From NCBI GenBank assembly GCA_023678885.1, contig CM043013.1, positions 23,530,791 to 23,594,790 of the forward strand: a stretch of DNA of 64,000 nt. Reading direction: 5' to 3'. This stretch comes from Pogostemon cablin (taxonomy: Eukaryota; Streptophyta; Magnoliopsida; Lamiales; Lamiaceae). Both the position numbers and the translations under genes were made by a program. This document shows, in pieces, positions 10,300 to 22,020 of the stretch; the first letter of the stretch is position 1, and every line of letters starts with the position of its first letter. The notes beneath the pieces are model-generated. The model did not search any database. It was not told the DNA's origin and was given only the letters and a program-made list of their open reading frames with translations.

Positions 10300-12960
10300 A
10301 TTTACTAGGTCATCATCCGATGCAATCTTGGCGACAACAACCTTCGCCTCACTATATGATTTTTCATATCAGGTAGTACTCGCGCTCCATGTATTTAATT
10401 GTCTTATGGGCTCGTGATTCCTTCATGTTTGCAACTACACCATTATTATCACAATAAATTATAATAATCTTGGAAAAACTTAGAATCACATCTAAGTCCA
10501 TTACGAAGTTTCTAGAGTCATACAGATACTTTGGCTGCCTCATAGGCTCCAATTTATCATCTTTCCATGATGGAGTCCAGAGTCTGAAATATATTTCTAT
10601 AAATACTCCTCCACATTATGGCTCTACTTCCTCAAATTAAACACATAACTTTGAGGTAGATTTACTGTCGTCCCTATTTGATTTGAAAAATCTGAATCTA
10701 TGTAAACCATAAGAAGCAGTGAATCTGTTCGGTAAGTCCACATATAATTTCTGGTCCTTTTCAGGTATATAAGTATATGTATTAACACAGTTAATCATTC
10801 TTTTTTTGAGTTACCTTGATACTCACTGATCATGCCTTCAGCAAAACAGATATTCGATCTCGTGCATAGCATTCCTTAGATTAAGCTTCCTTATTCGCCG
10901 AAGAATAAATAACTGCTTTCATCTCCTTTATCTTCTTTTGTGTATTAAGACACAATTTCTAAAGATAAAGTTATATGCTAAACAAGTGAGATTGTATCAA
11001 TTCATGAAGCTTAAGATAAGCACAACATCCTATATTGTGATCACTATGATCGCAAGGATATATTTTTGCTTCTCTTAAGTCCTTCATTTTATACAACTTT
11101 ATCAACCATACCCATACGCCCGATAATACTCTTTCATTGTCTCCAATGAGCAATATATCATCTACGTACAGTACAAGAAATACCACCGTATTTCCGTCAC
11201 TCTTTTCAATACACAAGACACATCCGTGCATTGAATAAATCCATATACCTGGATTTCCTCATCAAAATAGATGTTTCATGATCTTGAAGCTTGCTTTAGT
11301 CCATCGATGGACACCTTTAAGCTTATAATCAAAATGCTCTTAGCCCTTTGCAATGAATCACTCTGGTTGCTACACATAGATATTTTCCTCAAGACTTCCA
11401 TTAAGGAAAGCTGTCTCGACATCTATTTGCTATTCCTCATATTTTATATGAGTAGCAACAAATAAAAGAGTTCGGATCGACTTAGGCATAGCTACCGCCG
11501 AATAGGTATATATCCTCATAATTGAAACATTTCTTTCTGAGTATACCTTTTCGCAATAAGCTTTGCATCCAAGGTTTTTACCTTACTGTATGATCCTCTT
11601 TTATTTTGCATGACCACTTCCAACGGCTTTTACACCATATAGTGGTCCTACAAGCTCCCATATTCAATTTAAAATCCCTAGATTCTATTTCATAAATCAT
11701 TGCACTTTGCTAAGATTCCGTATTTCTATCTTGTAGTGTTTTGCCGTATCCGTGGGTCAATTCCATGTTTGCTAGGGACCAAGTCTCACGACTCTCCCAA
11801 AATATATATCTTATCAGGTTGCAAAACAACCCTCCCACTACAGTAAGACACTACATGAAATTGTGTATCAGACATGGCACGCATTATAATTTACCTTGTG
11901 GTATCTCCTCTTGTACAATTGGTACTAATACTTTGTGTTTTCCCTCTCACTTCCTTTAGAACAATTTAAACATGGGTTTATGATTTATACATAGTCCTCT
12001 TCCAAAAATCTAGTGTTTGTGTTAACAATCACCCTTCGATCTTTTGGACTATATAAATCATCACCCCCCATTTTTCTAGGATATTCCACAAACAGATAAA
12101 CGTTATACGACATGCTGTTTCTAGGGCATACCCATAAAATAAATTTAGTAATTCCAAATAATTCATCATCTATCTATTCATTTCCATAAGAGTCTTTCTT
12201 TTATTAGGATTACAAGACGCATTATTAATTACTATTTATTGCATCCGTAGGATAAAGATGATTTAAAAGTATACAAATTGTCACTAACATACCATAACAG
12301 ATTATAGCTCCATCCTTCATTACTATGACCATGTCATTTAAATGAAATGGAGTATCCATCCGTAAATGCATAGAAAATGAAATGAAATTCTTTCTATGAA
12401 AACGTACGTAAAGATAATTTCTCAAAATCAAACGTTTATTCATATCGTAAGATAAATAAACAACTCTCACTGCAACAGTCACTACTTTCATAGCTTACCC
12501 ATGTCTATAATAATCTCATTATCACTTAATTGCAGATATTTAGTGATTTCGGTATCTACACACAACATGTCAGTAGATGCCATCCCTAATCATGCTTCAA
12601 CAACTAGTGAATGAGATACTAACCTTGTTCACATTTTGATGAAATTGAATTTCTTTCACCACATATTTTGTCAGAAATTTTCCACCATATATAACCTCTC
12701 GTATTTCAGGTAGAACTTGCTCAAAACATCCAGACAAATTATGAAGAATAAATTGATCTAGGTTTCCTCTTCAATTTCTACTCCAAGAATTCCCAATTCA
12801 TTCATCAACTTATCCATGACCTCTTGCCTTTTTAACTTACTCAAGTATCTGAAGAGTTGCATGAGACCATTATATTTCTATGAACCTCTCACCTCTTCAC
12901 TAGAGACTTTAATAGGCATTATGAGACATCCTTAGTGAGAAAACATATGTTTTCTTAAGC
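10300..12960 (-). pseudogene. Degenerate copia A gag-pol
   Basis: Fragments in family order can be read on the minus strand. Around 12590-12960 there is gag-like sequence. At 12225-12491 lies the protease to pre-integrase segment (LILRNYLYVRFHRKNF). At 11990-12130 there are scraps near the integrase/RT junction. RT follows at about 10960-11640 with TAFLNG and the catalytic YVDD box in FLVLYVDDILLIGDN. RNase H lies at 10364-10552 (IIYCDNNGVVANMKES). Stops and frameshifts are frequent. The catalytic integrase core was not found, and the interior is shorter than a normal copia polyprotein. No functional product is expected. Confidence 0.8.
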
Positions 12961-13369
12961 AGTAAAAATCAAAATCAAGATTCTTTTCTAATCATTTAAT
13001 TTTGGACAAGTAAATATGTTTCTTTTAGTAAACAATAAGAGAAATAAAACCATTTTGAAAATTCAGAGAATCATAAATAAATATACCGATCAAATCTTCG
13101 AATTTATCCATTTATATTGATTTCCTCAAAACAATATAAAAATAAAATTCACCGACATCTCAAGCACCGTGAGTCTGCAAACCATGATAGTGTGGACGTT
13201 TACAAATCCGAATATTTACAAGAGAGGTTGCCCATTAATTTCATTTATCAACCTAACCTCATGACAAAATAATTAATAGTCGGTTCCTCTTTAGCCATGA
13301 AAATAACAGCAGTGACTCCAATGGGGAGGATACTTATTATTTATATCTAAGTGTATACCATTATTCGAC

Positions 13370-13690
13370 CCCAAGTCTATTGCGCAAGCTTATGTGCCTT
13401 ACAGATGGAGAAGTACACACGCGCTCGGATAACTTCCTACAGTCATCAATTATAACTTTGTACCATTGAACTACATATAAACTTATCCGATGGAGAGGAA
13501 GGAACTATAGCTAATGCGCAAGTTCATGTGCATCACATTACGAACATAATTATATAATGAAGTCTGTTCCAACAATCCATGAATAAACTCATCCGATAGG
13601 GAGGAAGGCTCTTGTGCCGACGCGCAAGTTTATTCGCATCGCTAACAAACTTATAATAGAGGCCGCGGGGATTATTAACCAATTTCCTCT
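13370..13690. repeat. Degenerate ~115 bp repeats in the copia A leader
   Basis: Related blocks built on CCGATGGAGAGGAAGG and GACGCGCAAGTTTATTCGCATC-like motifs occur two to three times (around 13380, 13480-13535 and 13585-13650). They lie between gag and the GC-rich leader. No function can be assigned. Confidence 0.5.
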
Positions 13691-13859
13691 CCCACTTAGT
13701 AATTTTAATACCGAGGGTTTTTACATGCATATAATATTTAGAATAAAATACGTAACCTAGCATTCTCCTATTACGGCACATAAGGTAGTAAATCACAGAG
13801 AACATACATACATATATAAAAATAATCAGATAATTAAATCAATTATGGCAGTCATTTAT

Positions 13860-15330
13860 TGGCGAATTCGATTATTCGCCACCAAGCACGAAGCTGCTCA
13901 TGAACTCGCCACGAGCTGCTCATCCAGAATCTGATTCACCTGCTAGTCCAGCAGCTTGCATCCGTGTGTGAAGAAGCCCAGCATCATGAGCGCCCAAAAC
14001 ATACATGCTCGTCTCAACGCTGTCAAGATCCCTACCGCAGAAGCCACGCCGTGTCTTTCGTGCTGTCCTCTCCGATAGGTTATCCCTCTCACATAGACCA
14101 CCACTACCGACAACCAAAGTAAACTTTGATGATTCATTCAGCTGTCTCCCTTATATGCGAATCTACACAGCCACTCCGAAATCCAGTCGGGCCAAGCTTC
14201 TTCCAGCCCAGTAAAAATCCCATCGGCGCCAAGCTGCTTCTAGCCCAGCAAAATTTCCGCCAGCACCAAGTTGCTTCTAGCCCAGCTGAGTTCCCGCCGA
14301 CAACAGTTGTGGTTTGTATAGGTTGATGTCAACAGTTTCATGCTGGAAAGTCATCCTCCATATTGGAACCACCACGTACAGTTCTGCCATAAAGTGCTGG
14401 GCATCTGCCACCGCCTGCTGTCCGCTAATCCCATCGCTGATGCCACCGGTCGTGATTTCGACCTAAACAGTGATAGCAACACATGCCAGACGTGGCTCCG
14501 CCCAACAACTTCAACGGCCTATAAGGATACCCACCCGGAAACACACCAGACCCGCCATAAAATTGTGAAGACCCAATCAGAATCCACCTTGGACTCGCCC
14601 GGAAGTGTTGGTAGACTCTCCCGGAATGCATCCGCGCTGTGCCGCATCCGTCAGCCCACAGCCACCCTGCACCACCAGTGCTCAGCCACACCGGACAGAG
14701 TCACGATCCACTTTGCTGCTGTGCACTTCCATCTCGCCCATGATCTCTGCAAGACTCTCTTAGAAAGCTTGAAGACTTGTTCGGAAATTCTTCAGACCCG
14801 ACCTGAAATAGGTGAGACCCAACCAGAATCACCAGACCCGTTCGGTAACAAAACAGACTTGCCTAGATCAATGGAGACTTGCCCGTGAATGGCCTGACTT
14901 GAGCAGCACCCATCGTCGCCTTCATGCCGATCGTGTTGCCTGTGTCCCTGTTCTGTCTGCTGCCCATACGCTAGCGTCCAGTGAGCCTCCGCTCGCAAGC
15001 GCCTGCGATGCCCGTAATGGTACCGACGCCCAGTGCTGGCTCGTGCTGTCCAGCCATACCATGTGCCTTTTACGCGCCTGTACAGCATCATGTCACCAGC
15101 CCTGCCGCCTGCAGCCTAAGTCTTTCTCCACGGTGTCCAGACCATCAATTCCATCACCGGCCAGACTCGCTTTTACCATTCCACCGCCGAAAATCATGTC
15201 CGTCACAATATCGTGTCTGTGCATCGCGTACAGTTAGGGTGTTCATCAAGAAAACAAGTTCTAAAACCCTAATATCACGTACGGCACACAAACCCTAACC
15301 TAACGTGTCACGCTTCACCACGACACCGAC
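13860..15330. other. GC-rich non-coding leader segment of copia A
   Basis: Base composition rises sharply here compared with the AT-rich surroundings. The segment lies between the primer-binding site and gag. It contains about three tandem ~45 bp units with AAGCTGCTTCTAGCCCAGC around 14190-14300 and scattered CAGACCCG-type motifs at 14545-14850. Open frames exist on both strands (for example 14340-14888), but none looks like a known protein. It may be leader typical of this copia lineage or captured DNA. Confidence 0.45.
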
Positions 15331-15342
15331 GCTCTGATATCA
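15331..15342 (-). other. Primer-binding site of copia A (initiator tRNA-Met type)
   Basis: The minus strand reads TGATATCAGAGC, one mismatch from the TGGTATCAGAGC complement of plant initiator tRNA-Met. It lies just inside the right-hand LTR and fixes the element's orientation as minus. Confidence 0.85.
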
Positions 15343-15347
15343 ATTAT

Positions 15348-16731
15348 TGATGTTCGATCATTTGATTAACGTAAACCATTAGGGTTCCATACATTTCTAA
15401 TCCAGCAAAAGTAAGAAAATAAAGAAACGTATTACCTTGCACCAGGTTATGTTGAAGAAGATGAATTCTTACTGGTAGCCTGCATAGCCTTACCGTTTTG
15501 GTCATAACTCTCTCGTTTGATCTTCTATTTGAGTGATATATGCGCCAAACCAATCATCTCTTCAGTGGCTTTCCAACGGTGTATCACATGTTCAGTTCTG
15601 ATTTCTGTGTGATTTTAGAAAAAATCATGTAAGTCAACAGATAGCAGCAGCAAACAACTTTCCGATCTTCTGCTGTATTCCCAAGTCCAATCTCGATGTC
15701 GTGTGGGCGACAATATTCGAGATCTTCTCAATCTACTGTTCTCTTACCCTCCTCATAGTGTTAGGTGTGAATTATCAATTGATTAGGATTTCTGGACAGT
15801 TTAGATGACTTATATATGGGCTACAGAAGGGACCAGGAGGAGAAATTAGAGTTGGACCTCCATTGGGCTTAAGTATCCAAGCTTACCCCAAAGCTTATAC
15901 TTAAGTTCAATAATAATAATATATACCACTAAAATATTATTACTGCACTACCATTCTAATCTCATAATTACGTTATGAGCTCCTTCTTATTATGAGCCCA
16001 TTAGTCTCCACATGTTTAAGATATACAATGCCCATTAATTAAGTTACTAACAACTCCATTATTTAATATCTCATCCGAGAGTAGTACCACTCAACCTCAT
16101 TATCATGTCGGAATAAATCCACCTACATGGTTTACATGATAGTCCTTATGAGCTCCTCAAGGGGACATCATCAACCTATATCGGATACAGATTCCTTCTA
16201 CAATCAACAGCACACCATAGAGACAACACTATTTCCCAACTCACCGAGTTTGTTGATTTAATTACATGTAAATCTCACCCATTGATGAATCAATGAAATA
16301 TATATTGTCTTACGTGTCGAGATTATTGTATAGGGATTAAGAGCACGAACATCCATAATAACTGAGATCAAGTTCTTCTATATAGACAAATTGAACGATC
16401 TTAAGCGGTCATGCTCAATACACACAAGTGGACTAATGTGATTTTATAGTCAAGACAAACTAATACCAAATCACACTACAATCATCCCGATAGAGAGTCC
16501 CCATCTATCTCGGTTGTGAGCATCTGTTTATACTTTATAAAGAAACCGATAATATGATCTTCCGATTGTTGTCGCACAACATATTATCTACAGTATAAAG
16601 TACGTGGACTATTGCATCGAACATATAAATAAATTATAAGACGCAATCATTTGATCATATGATTCTCATTTAAAATAAATTTTTATAACATTATTCATAC
16701 AAAAAGCTAACTTTTAGTATACAATCCAACA
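15348..16731 (-). repeat. 5' LTR of copia A
   Basis: This 1.38 kb copy is collinear with 8795-10188. It starts TGATGTTCGATC (the left LTR has TGTTGGCTTTCGATC) and ends ATACAATCCAACA. The first 200 bases differ at many sites between the two LTRs while the remainder is closer, consistent with a fairly old insertion. Confidence 0.92.
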
Positions 16732-16736
16732 AGAAG

Positions 16737-17553
16737 AGCATGCCTTGAGGGACTGCCCATGGGCGCGAAAGCTGTGGAAGATCTCTCATTTAAACATCGA
16801 CATGGATAATCAGGCATCTCCGGGCAATCAACAGCACCACCTTCGTCCCTTGCAGATTGGATCAAGTCAAGTATTGAAGGCAAGCCGGAGAAGTTTCAAC
16901 AGGAATTTGTTACTCTTCTGTGGAGTGCATGGTTTGCTAGGAATCAGTTCTATTTTTAAAAGAAAGTATTGGAACCAGAGCATGTTACGTTGAAAGCTTA
17001 TTGTCACGTACAAGATTACTTGAAGGCTAGAAGCCATTCCACTAAAATATTGTCACCCAAGGACGATGAGCAGGGCAGATGGAAACCACCAGAGGGGAAT
17101 ATGATTAAAATAAACACGGATGCCTCCATAAAATTGGGACTGGGAACTGGCCTGGGAGGTGTAGCAAGTGATCATAAGGGCATGGTACTATGGTCCTTTG
17201 TTGAAAAGAGAGACCCGGAGCTCTCCGCTGACATGGGTGAAGCTTTGTCAATGTTGAGGTGTATAGAGACTGCAAAAGAGCAACTCCACAAGAAGGTGGC
17301 GATTGAAACTGATTCTCAAACTCTATACAACGCATTGGTTAATCTCAAGTCTGATCTTTCATACTTTGGTATATTGGTTGAAGACATTCTCTCTCTTCGT
17401 CCATTCTTTGATAATATTAGCTTCTGTTGGACCTGTAGAAAAGGAAATACCCTAGCACATAGCTTAGCGGCTACCGCTTTCTCCTACAATGGAGTTTTAC
17501 CTGCTTTCTATTTTTCGTTACCTGATCTATGTGTCAACTCTGACATTACTTGA
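16737..17553 (+). pseudogene. LINE zf-RVT remainder and RNase H domain, downstream part
   Basis: The sequence resumes the interrupted zf-RVT motif (HALRDCPWARKLW) exactly where the copia target duplication ends. There is a frameshift and/or stop between about 16800 and 16965. From 16969 an intact frame encodes an RNase H-like domain (RVT_3 family): NTDASIK with the first Asp, MGEAL with the Glu, ETDSQTL with the second Asp, then RKGNTLAHSLA. The stop is at 17551-17553. A T-rich stretch then TTTTGTCAAAAAAA (about 17570-17583) marks the LINE 3' end. Confidence 0.85.
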
Positions 17554-17587
17554 GTTAATATAAATTTTATTTTTGTCAAAAAAATTT

Positions 17588-17978
17588 ATAAAACAATTCG
17601 TTTATAAATTCATTTTATTACATTATTATTATACAATAATATATACTTATACAATATAATAAATTAATACTCTCTCCGTCTCAAAGTTATATTTTATTAA
17701 TTAGGGCATCCCGTTATAAGAGTTATATTTCTTTTTTTAGTAGATGGGACCCACATAAGTCAATCATTAATTTTACGTACATGTGGCCCACACACAACAC
17801 TAATATAACTATCCACTATAGATTAAATTATTATATGTCTCAACCCAGTACACATTAAAATATGGCAATGTTTAATCAACTTAAACTCAAAACAAACATC
17901 TCATATTTTTCTTAATATCTGTGCAAACAGTAAATATAATTTTTTCATGGGACATAAGAAGTAAATCATTACAATATA
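17588..17978. mobile_element. Decayed MITE, same family as 18775-18995
   Basis: From about 17671 the sequence begins CTCTCTCCGTCTCAAAGTTA and continues TTTTATTAATTAGGGCATCC and AAGAGTTATAT. The same ordered blocks recur at 18790-18835. The right end near 17965 (GGGACATAAGAAGTA) is only a rough inverse of the left end. It is non-coding and probably Stowaway-like. Confidence 0.5.
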
Positions 17979-18254
17979 CCCTCTCCATCCGCTTTTAAGG
18001 GTATCATTTGCTTTTGGGCACGGAATTAAGGAGTATTATTATTTAATGTGTATTGGGTAAGTAATGTGTAAGTTTTACCTTTTTACCCCTCACCTTTTTA
18101 ATATGAGGAGGAGTCCATTGGTAATTTGCAAATACATTTAGGGTTAATAGGAGTATTATTAGTGGATCTCTTATTGTACATAAATGGAAACGAGACCCTT
18201 GGATACAGATGCCGTAAATGGTAAAATGAAACCCTTGAAAGCGGACGGATGGAG
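17979..18254. mobile_element. Stowaway-like MITE
   Basis: The left end CCCTCTCCATCCGCTTTTAA is mirrored at the right by GAAAGCGGACGGATGGAG. TA flanks both ends (17977-17978 and 18255-18256). The 276-bp element is non-coding and resembles the MITE at 1250-1452 in its interior (GGAGTATTATTATTTAATG). Confidence 0.8.
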
Positions 18255-19140
18255 TAATATAATACTCCATCCGTCATAAATTCAACTTCACATTTTCATA
18301 AAAGAAAAAATATCCCTCCAACATACTTTAATTTCAAATTTGTCATTACTTTTTTAACACACACATATTTTATCATTTATTTATTACCCACAAAAATCAT
18401 ACTAATATTATAGGATAATCATTTTGTAATGATTACTAATTTGATTTAATAATTAAATTCAATTATCATCTATTCTAAAATAATCATTATAATTAATGAT
18501 AATAATATTTAATCATCCATTCAAAAGTTACCTCCTGTAAAAACAACTTTTTTTATCAGTGAAATCCCAAAATTACTAAAACGTGCAAAGTTTGCCTATA
18601 CTAAGGGCAACTTCAATATTAAAATTTGTAATCTTACTGAATTTGTTTCTAAAGAGACAACTTTGCTTATTGGACCATGCAATTATAAATAATTATTTTT
18701 TTTTAAACTACAGTAAGTATAATTAAAATAAAAATGCCTAAGACAAACATAATCAACGTGATAAATATTGAAACGGAAGGGAGATAGTACATTTTATTAA
18801 TTAGGTGTCCCCTTAAAAGAGTTATATATAGGAGTATTCTTTTTTGATAAATAGATTCCACACAAACACAATTAATGGAGTATATCTCCATGAATCCACA
18901 CACAAAACTAATACCCATTATGTATTAAAATATTATATTTTTTGTCCCATTAAACATTAAAATACTACCTTACACTTAATCGCCTTTCAAACGGTAAATG
19001 AAATTCTTATTCTTTAAGAATATTTATTATAAAAAATATAATAATACCTGTAAAAATAATCACTTTCATTTACGTTGAAAATTATTGAGTCTTTAGTTGT
19101 CACAGGTAAATTAAATTGAGGAATGCAGTTTAACATAAGA
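18255..19140. other. MITE-rich spacer downstream of psbX
   Basis: A further Stowaway-type end occurs at 18263 (CTCCATCCGTCATAAATTC). At about 18770-18995 lies a second copy of the 17671 MITE (TTTATTAATTAGGTGTCCCC, AAGAGTTATATA). No gene is visible. The sequence lies 3' of psbX, whose transcription runs right to left, and its right edge probably includes the psbX 3' end. Confidence 0.5.
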
Positions 19141-19236
19141 AACAAAGTTTGAGAGAATCAATAATTAGTAACAGAGGGATAACACATATGGATACCCAAA
19201 TGGAATCAGATCAAAATACACAAACTTCAAAGCTTC

Positions 19237-19581
19237 TCAGCTCCGCTTAACCGGATCGAAGTTGGCCACACCGATCACCGCGCCGACGATGGCCACCGCC
19301 ACAACGCCGCCGGCCGCGATGCTTAACAAGAAATTCTTCAGCGACGGCGACACCGCCGCCTCCGCCACGTCGGGTACGACCATGGAAGCGGTCAATGCGG
19401 CCGCCGTCAATCCAGCCACAGCCTTCTCCTTCAGGGAAGCCCTCACCTGGAACTTCCCGACGGGCTTCGCAGCCACCGTCGCCCCCGATTTGAGCGGCAG
19501 CGGCCGGAAGAAGGCGTCGGCGGTGGGTGGCTTGGCGCGAGGCAATGGCAACACCATTGATACTGCTGCAGTGGAGGCCAT
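19237..19581 (-). CDS. psbX: Photosystem II reaction centre protein PsbX, chloroplast precursor
   Basis: PsbX is a one-helix subunit of photosystem II in the thylakoid membrane, near the cytochrome b559 side, and affects quinone turnover. The 114-residue single-exon frame has the bipartite layout of nuclear-encoded PsbX. A Ser/Ala/Arg/Pro-rich chloroplast transit peptide covers about 1-48. A lumen-targeting segment follows, with hydrophobic core AGLTAAALTASMVV and an Ala-X-Ala cleavage site near VAEA at 73-76. The mature peptide starts around VSPSLKNFLL, has a Gly/Ala/Val transmembrane helix at about 83-104, and ends GVANFDPVKRS, a hallmark of the family. Length and domain order match other plant PsbX proteins. 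Codon third positions are GC-rich, unlike the AT-rich surroundings. It appears intact. Confidence 0.96.
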   Translation of the reverse strand: MASTAAVSMVLPLPRAKPPTADAFFRPLPLKSGATVAAKPVGKFQVRASLKEKAVAGLTAAALTASMVVPDVAEAAVSPSLKNFLLSIAAGGVVAVAIVGAVIGVANFDPVKRS

Positions 19582-19639
19582 TGTTGTGGTGGGTGGTTTG
19601 CAGAAGTTGTTTGGTGTTGTAGTGAGAGGGGGATTGGGG

Positions 19640-19774
19640 AGTGAGTATTTTTGAGAGGAGATATCAGGAATTAGGGATTTTCAATTCGACCAATGAGAGG
19701 TCGAGAATAGAGAGGATCTCATGGGTTTCCCACGTGGCACCTTCTTCAATGGGTTTTCTTGGATAAGCTTATCC
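19640..19774 (-). promoter_or_regulatory. psbX promoter with CCAAT box, G-box and palindromic I-box pair
   Basis: Upstream of psbX (to its right, since the gene is on the minus strand) lie ATTGG on the gene strand (19690-19694), the G-box CCACGTGG (19730-19737) and the palindrome GGATAAGCTTATCC (19761-19774), which carries an I-box GATAAG on each strand. G-box plus I-box is the classic light-responsive pairing of nuclear photosynthesis genes. I see no TATA box at the usual position, which is common for photosystem genes. Confidence 0.7.
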
Positions 19775-19842
19775 CTATTGCCATTGCATTTTAATCAATC
19801 TTATTCTTGTATCCTTGTTTCAATTCCAATTTTCTCGACTAA

Positions 19843-20786
19843 GGGCTCGTTTGGTAAGTAGTAGAAGATAAAGTGGTATTATGAAGGTATGTATTATGTA
19901 TGTTGATATAAGGGGGTAATATGAAAAGATGAATTTGTTTGATAGAATATATAAAGATTGAGATTAATATTATGAAGGTGTTTGATAGGTAGTAGTAATA
20001 ATAAGTATAAAGTGCGATATTACTTTTATACCCTTATTTGATTTGTAGATTTTCTAAAGTTGGTTTTTTATGAATGATAATAAGTTTTATTTATATATTT
20101 TAATATTTTATATTATTTTAATATTAATCATAAAATACTATATTTATATATATATATAATTTTTTTTTAAATTAAAATATCAATTGATGATATTTTATAT
20201 TTCTATTTAATGTTATATTTTAAAATTGGCTAATTATCCGATGCACATGTGCACCTATTTTTAGAAACATATACACTTATGAATAAAAATCATATACACT
20301 AATGAATAAAAATGTATATATTTTGGTTAACAAATTTTCTGTTAGTTTTCAATGAAATATTACCACTATATTTATATTATTATTTTTACCTGTAAAATAT
20401 TACCACTATATTTAATTTTTATTATAATTTATTGAATGATAGGAGTAATATATTAATAAAATAAATTTAAAAAAAAATAAATGATCAAAGGCATTATTAA
20501 TGAAATCTGCCAACGTGTCTGTAGAATAGATGGCCACCTAAATTTACAATAATATTATTACAAGGGTAATAGAGTAATTTAATGTTTTTATATAGATATA
20601 CTGTGCAACCCTTTTTATTAATACTACGGTTTGGGCAGTATAAGTAATGTAAAGGCACACAGTATTTTTTATCGGGCTTCTAACTAATTACCGGGCCCCT
20701 TAGCATTTATATATTTGCTATCAAACAGCATAAAAGGCCATACAAACATCCACTATATGGGCTTATTAGTTGTACCAAACGAGTCC
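19843..20786. mobile_element. Tourist-like (PIF/Harbinger) non-autonomous element
   Basis: The termini GGGCTCGTTTGGTA and TACCAAACGAGTCC are inverted repeats. TAA flanks both ends (19840-19842 and 20787-20789). The 944-bp body is AT-rich and non-coding. Around 20226-20350 it contains one arm of the TGCAC MITE family seen again near 50.4 kb. The element lies about 260 bp upstream of the psbX start, beyond the G-box/I-box. Confidence 0.8.
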
Positions 20787-20799
20787 TAAGTTTATAATC

Positions 20800-21183
20800 A
20801 AGGCAAAAACCTGCTCCCTCATATTCACTTTTATCATTTGACATGTCTAATATTCATTTTTATAAAAAAAAAAAAAGAAAGGACACGTATAATTAATAGT
20901 GTGTGACTTTTTGAGTTGTATTGTAAAATCTTTGTGAGCCATTAATTGAATGAATACTTTCAACCAGTGGTATCAGAGTCACGTCACATTATTGAGAAAG
21001 AGCCAATAGTATACGAGGTACGTGAGGAGTCGGGCTCAGTGTCGTCTCAAGTTGAAGGAGATTGTTGAGCGAAGGCGTCGTGCACAACAATAACAACCCA
21101 ATATGCGTAAGATGAGACATTCTCTGCGAAGGCGTCGTGCACAACATATAACAACCCAATATGCGTAAGATGAGACATTCTCT
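20800..21183 (+). repeat. Scar of an LTR retrotransposon (primer site) and a 58-bp tandem duplication
   Basis: TGGTATCAGAGTC at 20967-20979 is the initiator-Met primer-binding site of plant LTR retrotransposons. What precedes it is presumably the end of an LTR, but no partner LTR is seen. Downstream, a unit starting GCGAAGGCGTCGTGCACAAC and containing CAACCCAATATGCGTAAGAT is duplicated in tandem (about 21068-21125 and 21126-21183). Confidence 0.6.
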
Positions 21184-21510
21184 TGTGAGACGAGTTTTTG
21201 TGAGACGGTCATTTATCACTAAAGTGTGAGGCGGTCGACTTATTACTAAAGTGTTATTACTAAAGTATATCAAGACGGTCGAGTTATCACTAAAGTATAT
21301 CAATTATATGGTAAAATATATTTATTTGTAGTTAAAGTATGTAAATAATTAATTATATTATATTACTTTAAAAATTAGTATACTTTAACGCATCGTTCAT
21401 TATAATTTATAAAATATACTTTAACAATTAATAAGTTTACTTTATGTATATAATAAACATATTTTAACACGTCTAACAGACCATCTCACATAAATAACGT
21501 CTTACAAGAG
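21180..21510. mobile_element. GAGAC-type MITE, copy 1
   Basis: The left end is CTCTTGTGAGACGAG and the right end ACGTCTTACAAGAG. The interior is rich in TACTTTAA/TTAAAGTATG. It belongs to the same family as copies at 21751-22020, 23336-23645 and 43374-43652. No coding. Confidence 0.6.
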
Positions 21511-21750
21511 ATTTTATCGCGTAAAATAATAGGGAATATTTCGTAATTGAGAAAATAAAAAATGCGTGTAGATGGGATAAATGGATGAAGTATTTGCTAT
21601 CGCATCACGAAATTTTTGTGTGAAAGATATTATTATAATTTTTGTAAAATACTGGGATCGGGATTGCTCTTTTTGTACAATATAAGGCTATTCTTAAAAA
21701 AAATGGAGAATTACTGTTTAGTAAAAATGAGTAATATTATTAGAGTTATT

Positions 21751-22020
21751 CTCTTGTGAGACGGGTTATTGGTGAGACGGATGTGAGACCGGTCAATCCG
21801 TCACTAAAGTATGCTTATTTGTGGTTAAAGTGTGCTTATTTGTGGTTAAAGTATGTCGATAATAAATCAAATTATAACACACTAACATCATACTTTAATA
21901 CATAATCCAACATACTTTAAAAAACATACATTAACAACCATTAAACATACTTTATTTAAATAATCGACATACTTTAACACGTCTCACAAACCGTCTCATG
22001 AAAATAGCGTCTCACAAGAG
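21751..22020. mobile_element. GAGAC-type MITE, copy 2
   Basis: The left end CTCTTGTGAGACGGG is mirrored by GCGTCTCACAAGAG at the right. The interior contains TAAAGTATG on the left and CATACTTTAA on the right, so the inverted similarity extends well inside. No coding. Confidence 0.7.

Larger units (their letters stand above)
8795..16731 (-). mobile_element. Ty1/copia LTR retrotransposon A, nested in the LINE
   Basis: The element begins TGTTGG and ends CCAACA and is flanked by an exact 5-bp duplication AGAAG (8790-8794 and 16732-16736). Two LTRs of about 1.39 kb bracket a 5.16 kb interior. The initiator-Met primer site, the purine tract and the fragments of gag, protease, reverse transcriptase and RNase H all point to minus-strand orientation. 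The coding region is broken by many stops and most of the integrase is missing, so it is non-autonomous. Confidence 0.93.

Noticed and set aside
14340..14888. A 182-codon open frame on the plus strand
   Set aside because: It lies in the GC-rich leader of copia A and opposite to that element's sense. Its Thr/His/Ser-rich composition fits GC-rich non-coding DNA, and I recognise no family.
19262..19654. A 130-codon frame on the plus strand
   Set aside because: It is the antisense shadow of psbX, caused by that gene's GC-rich third positions.
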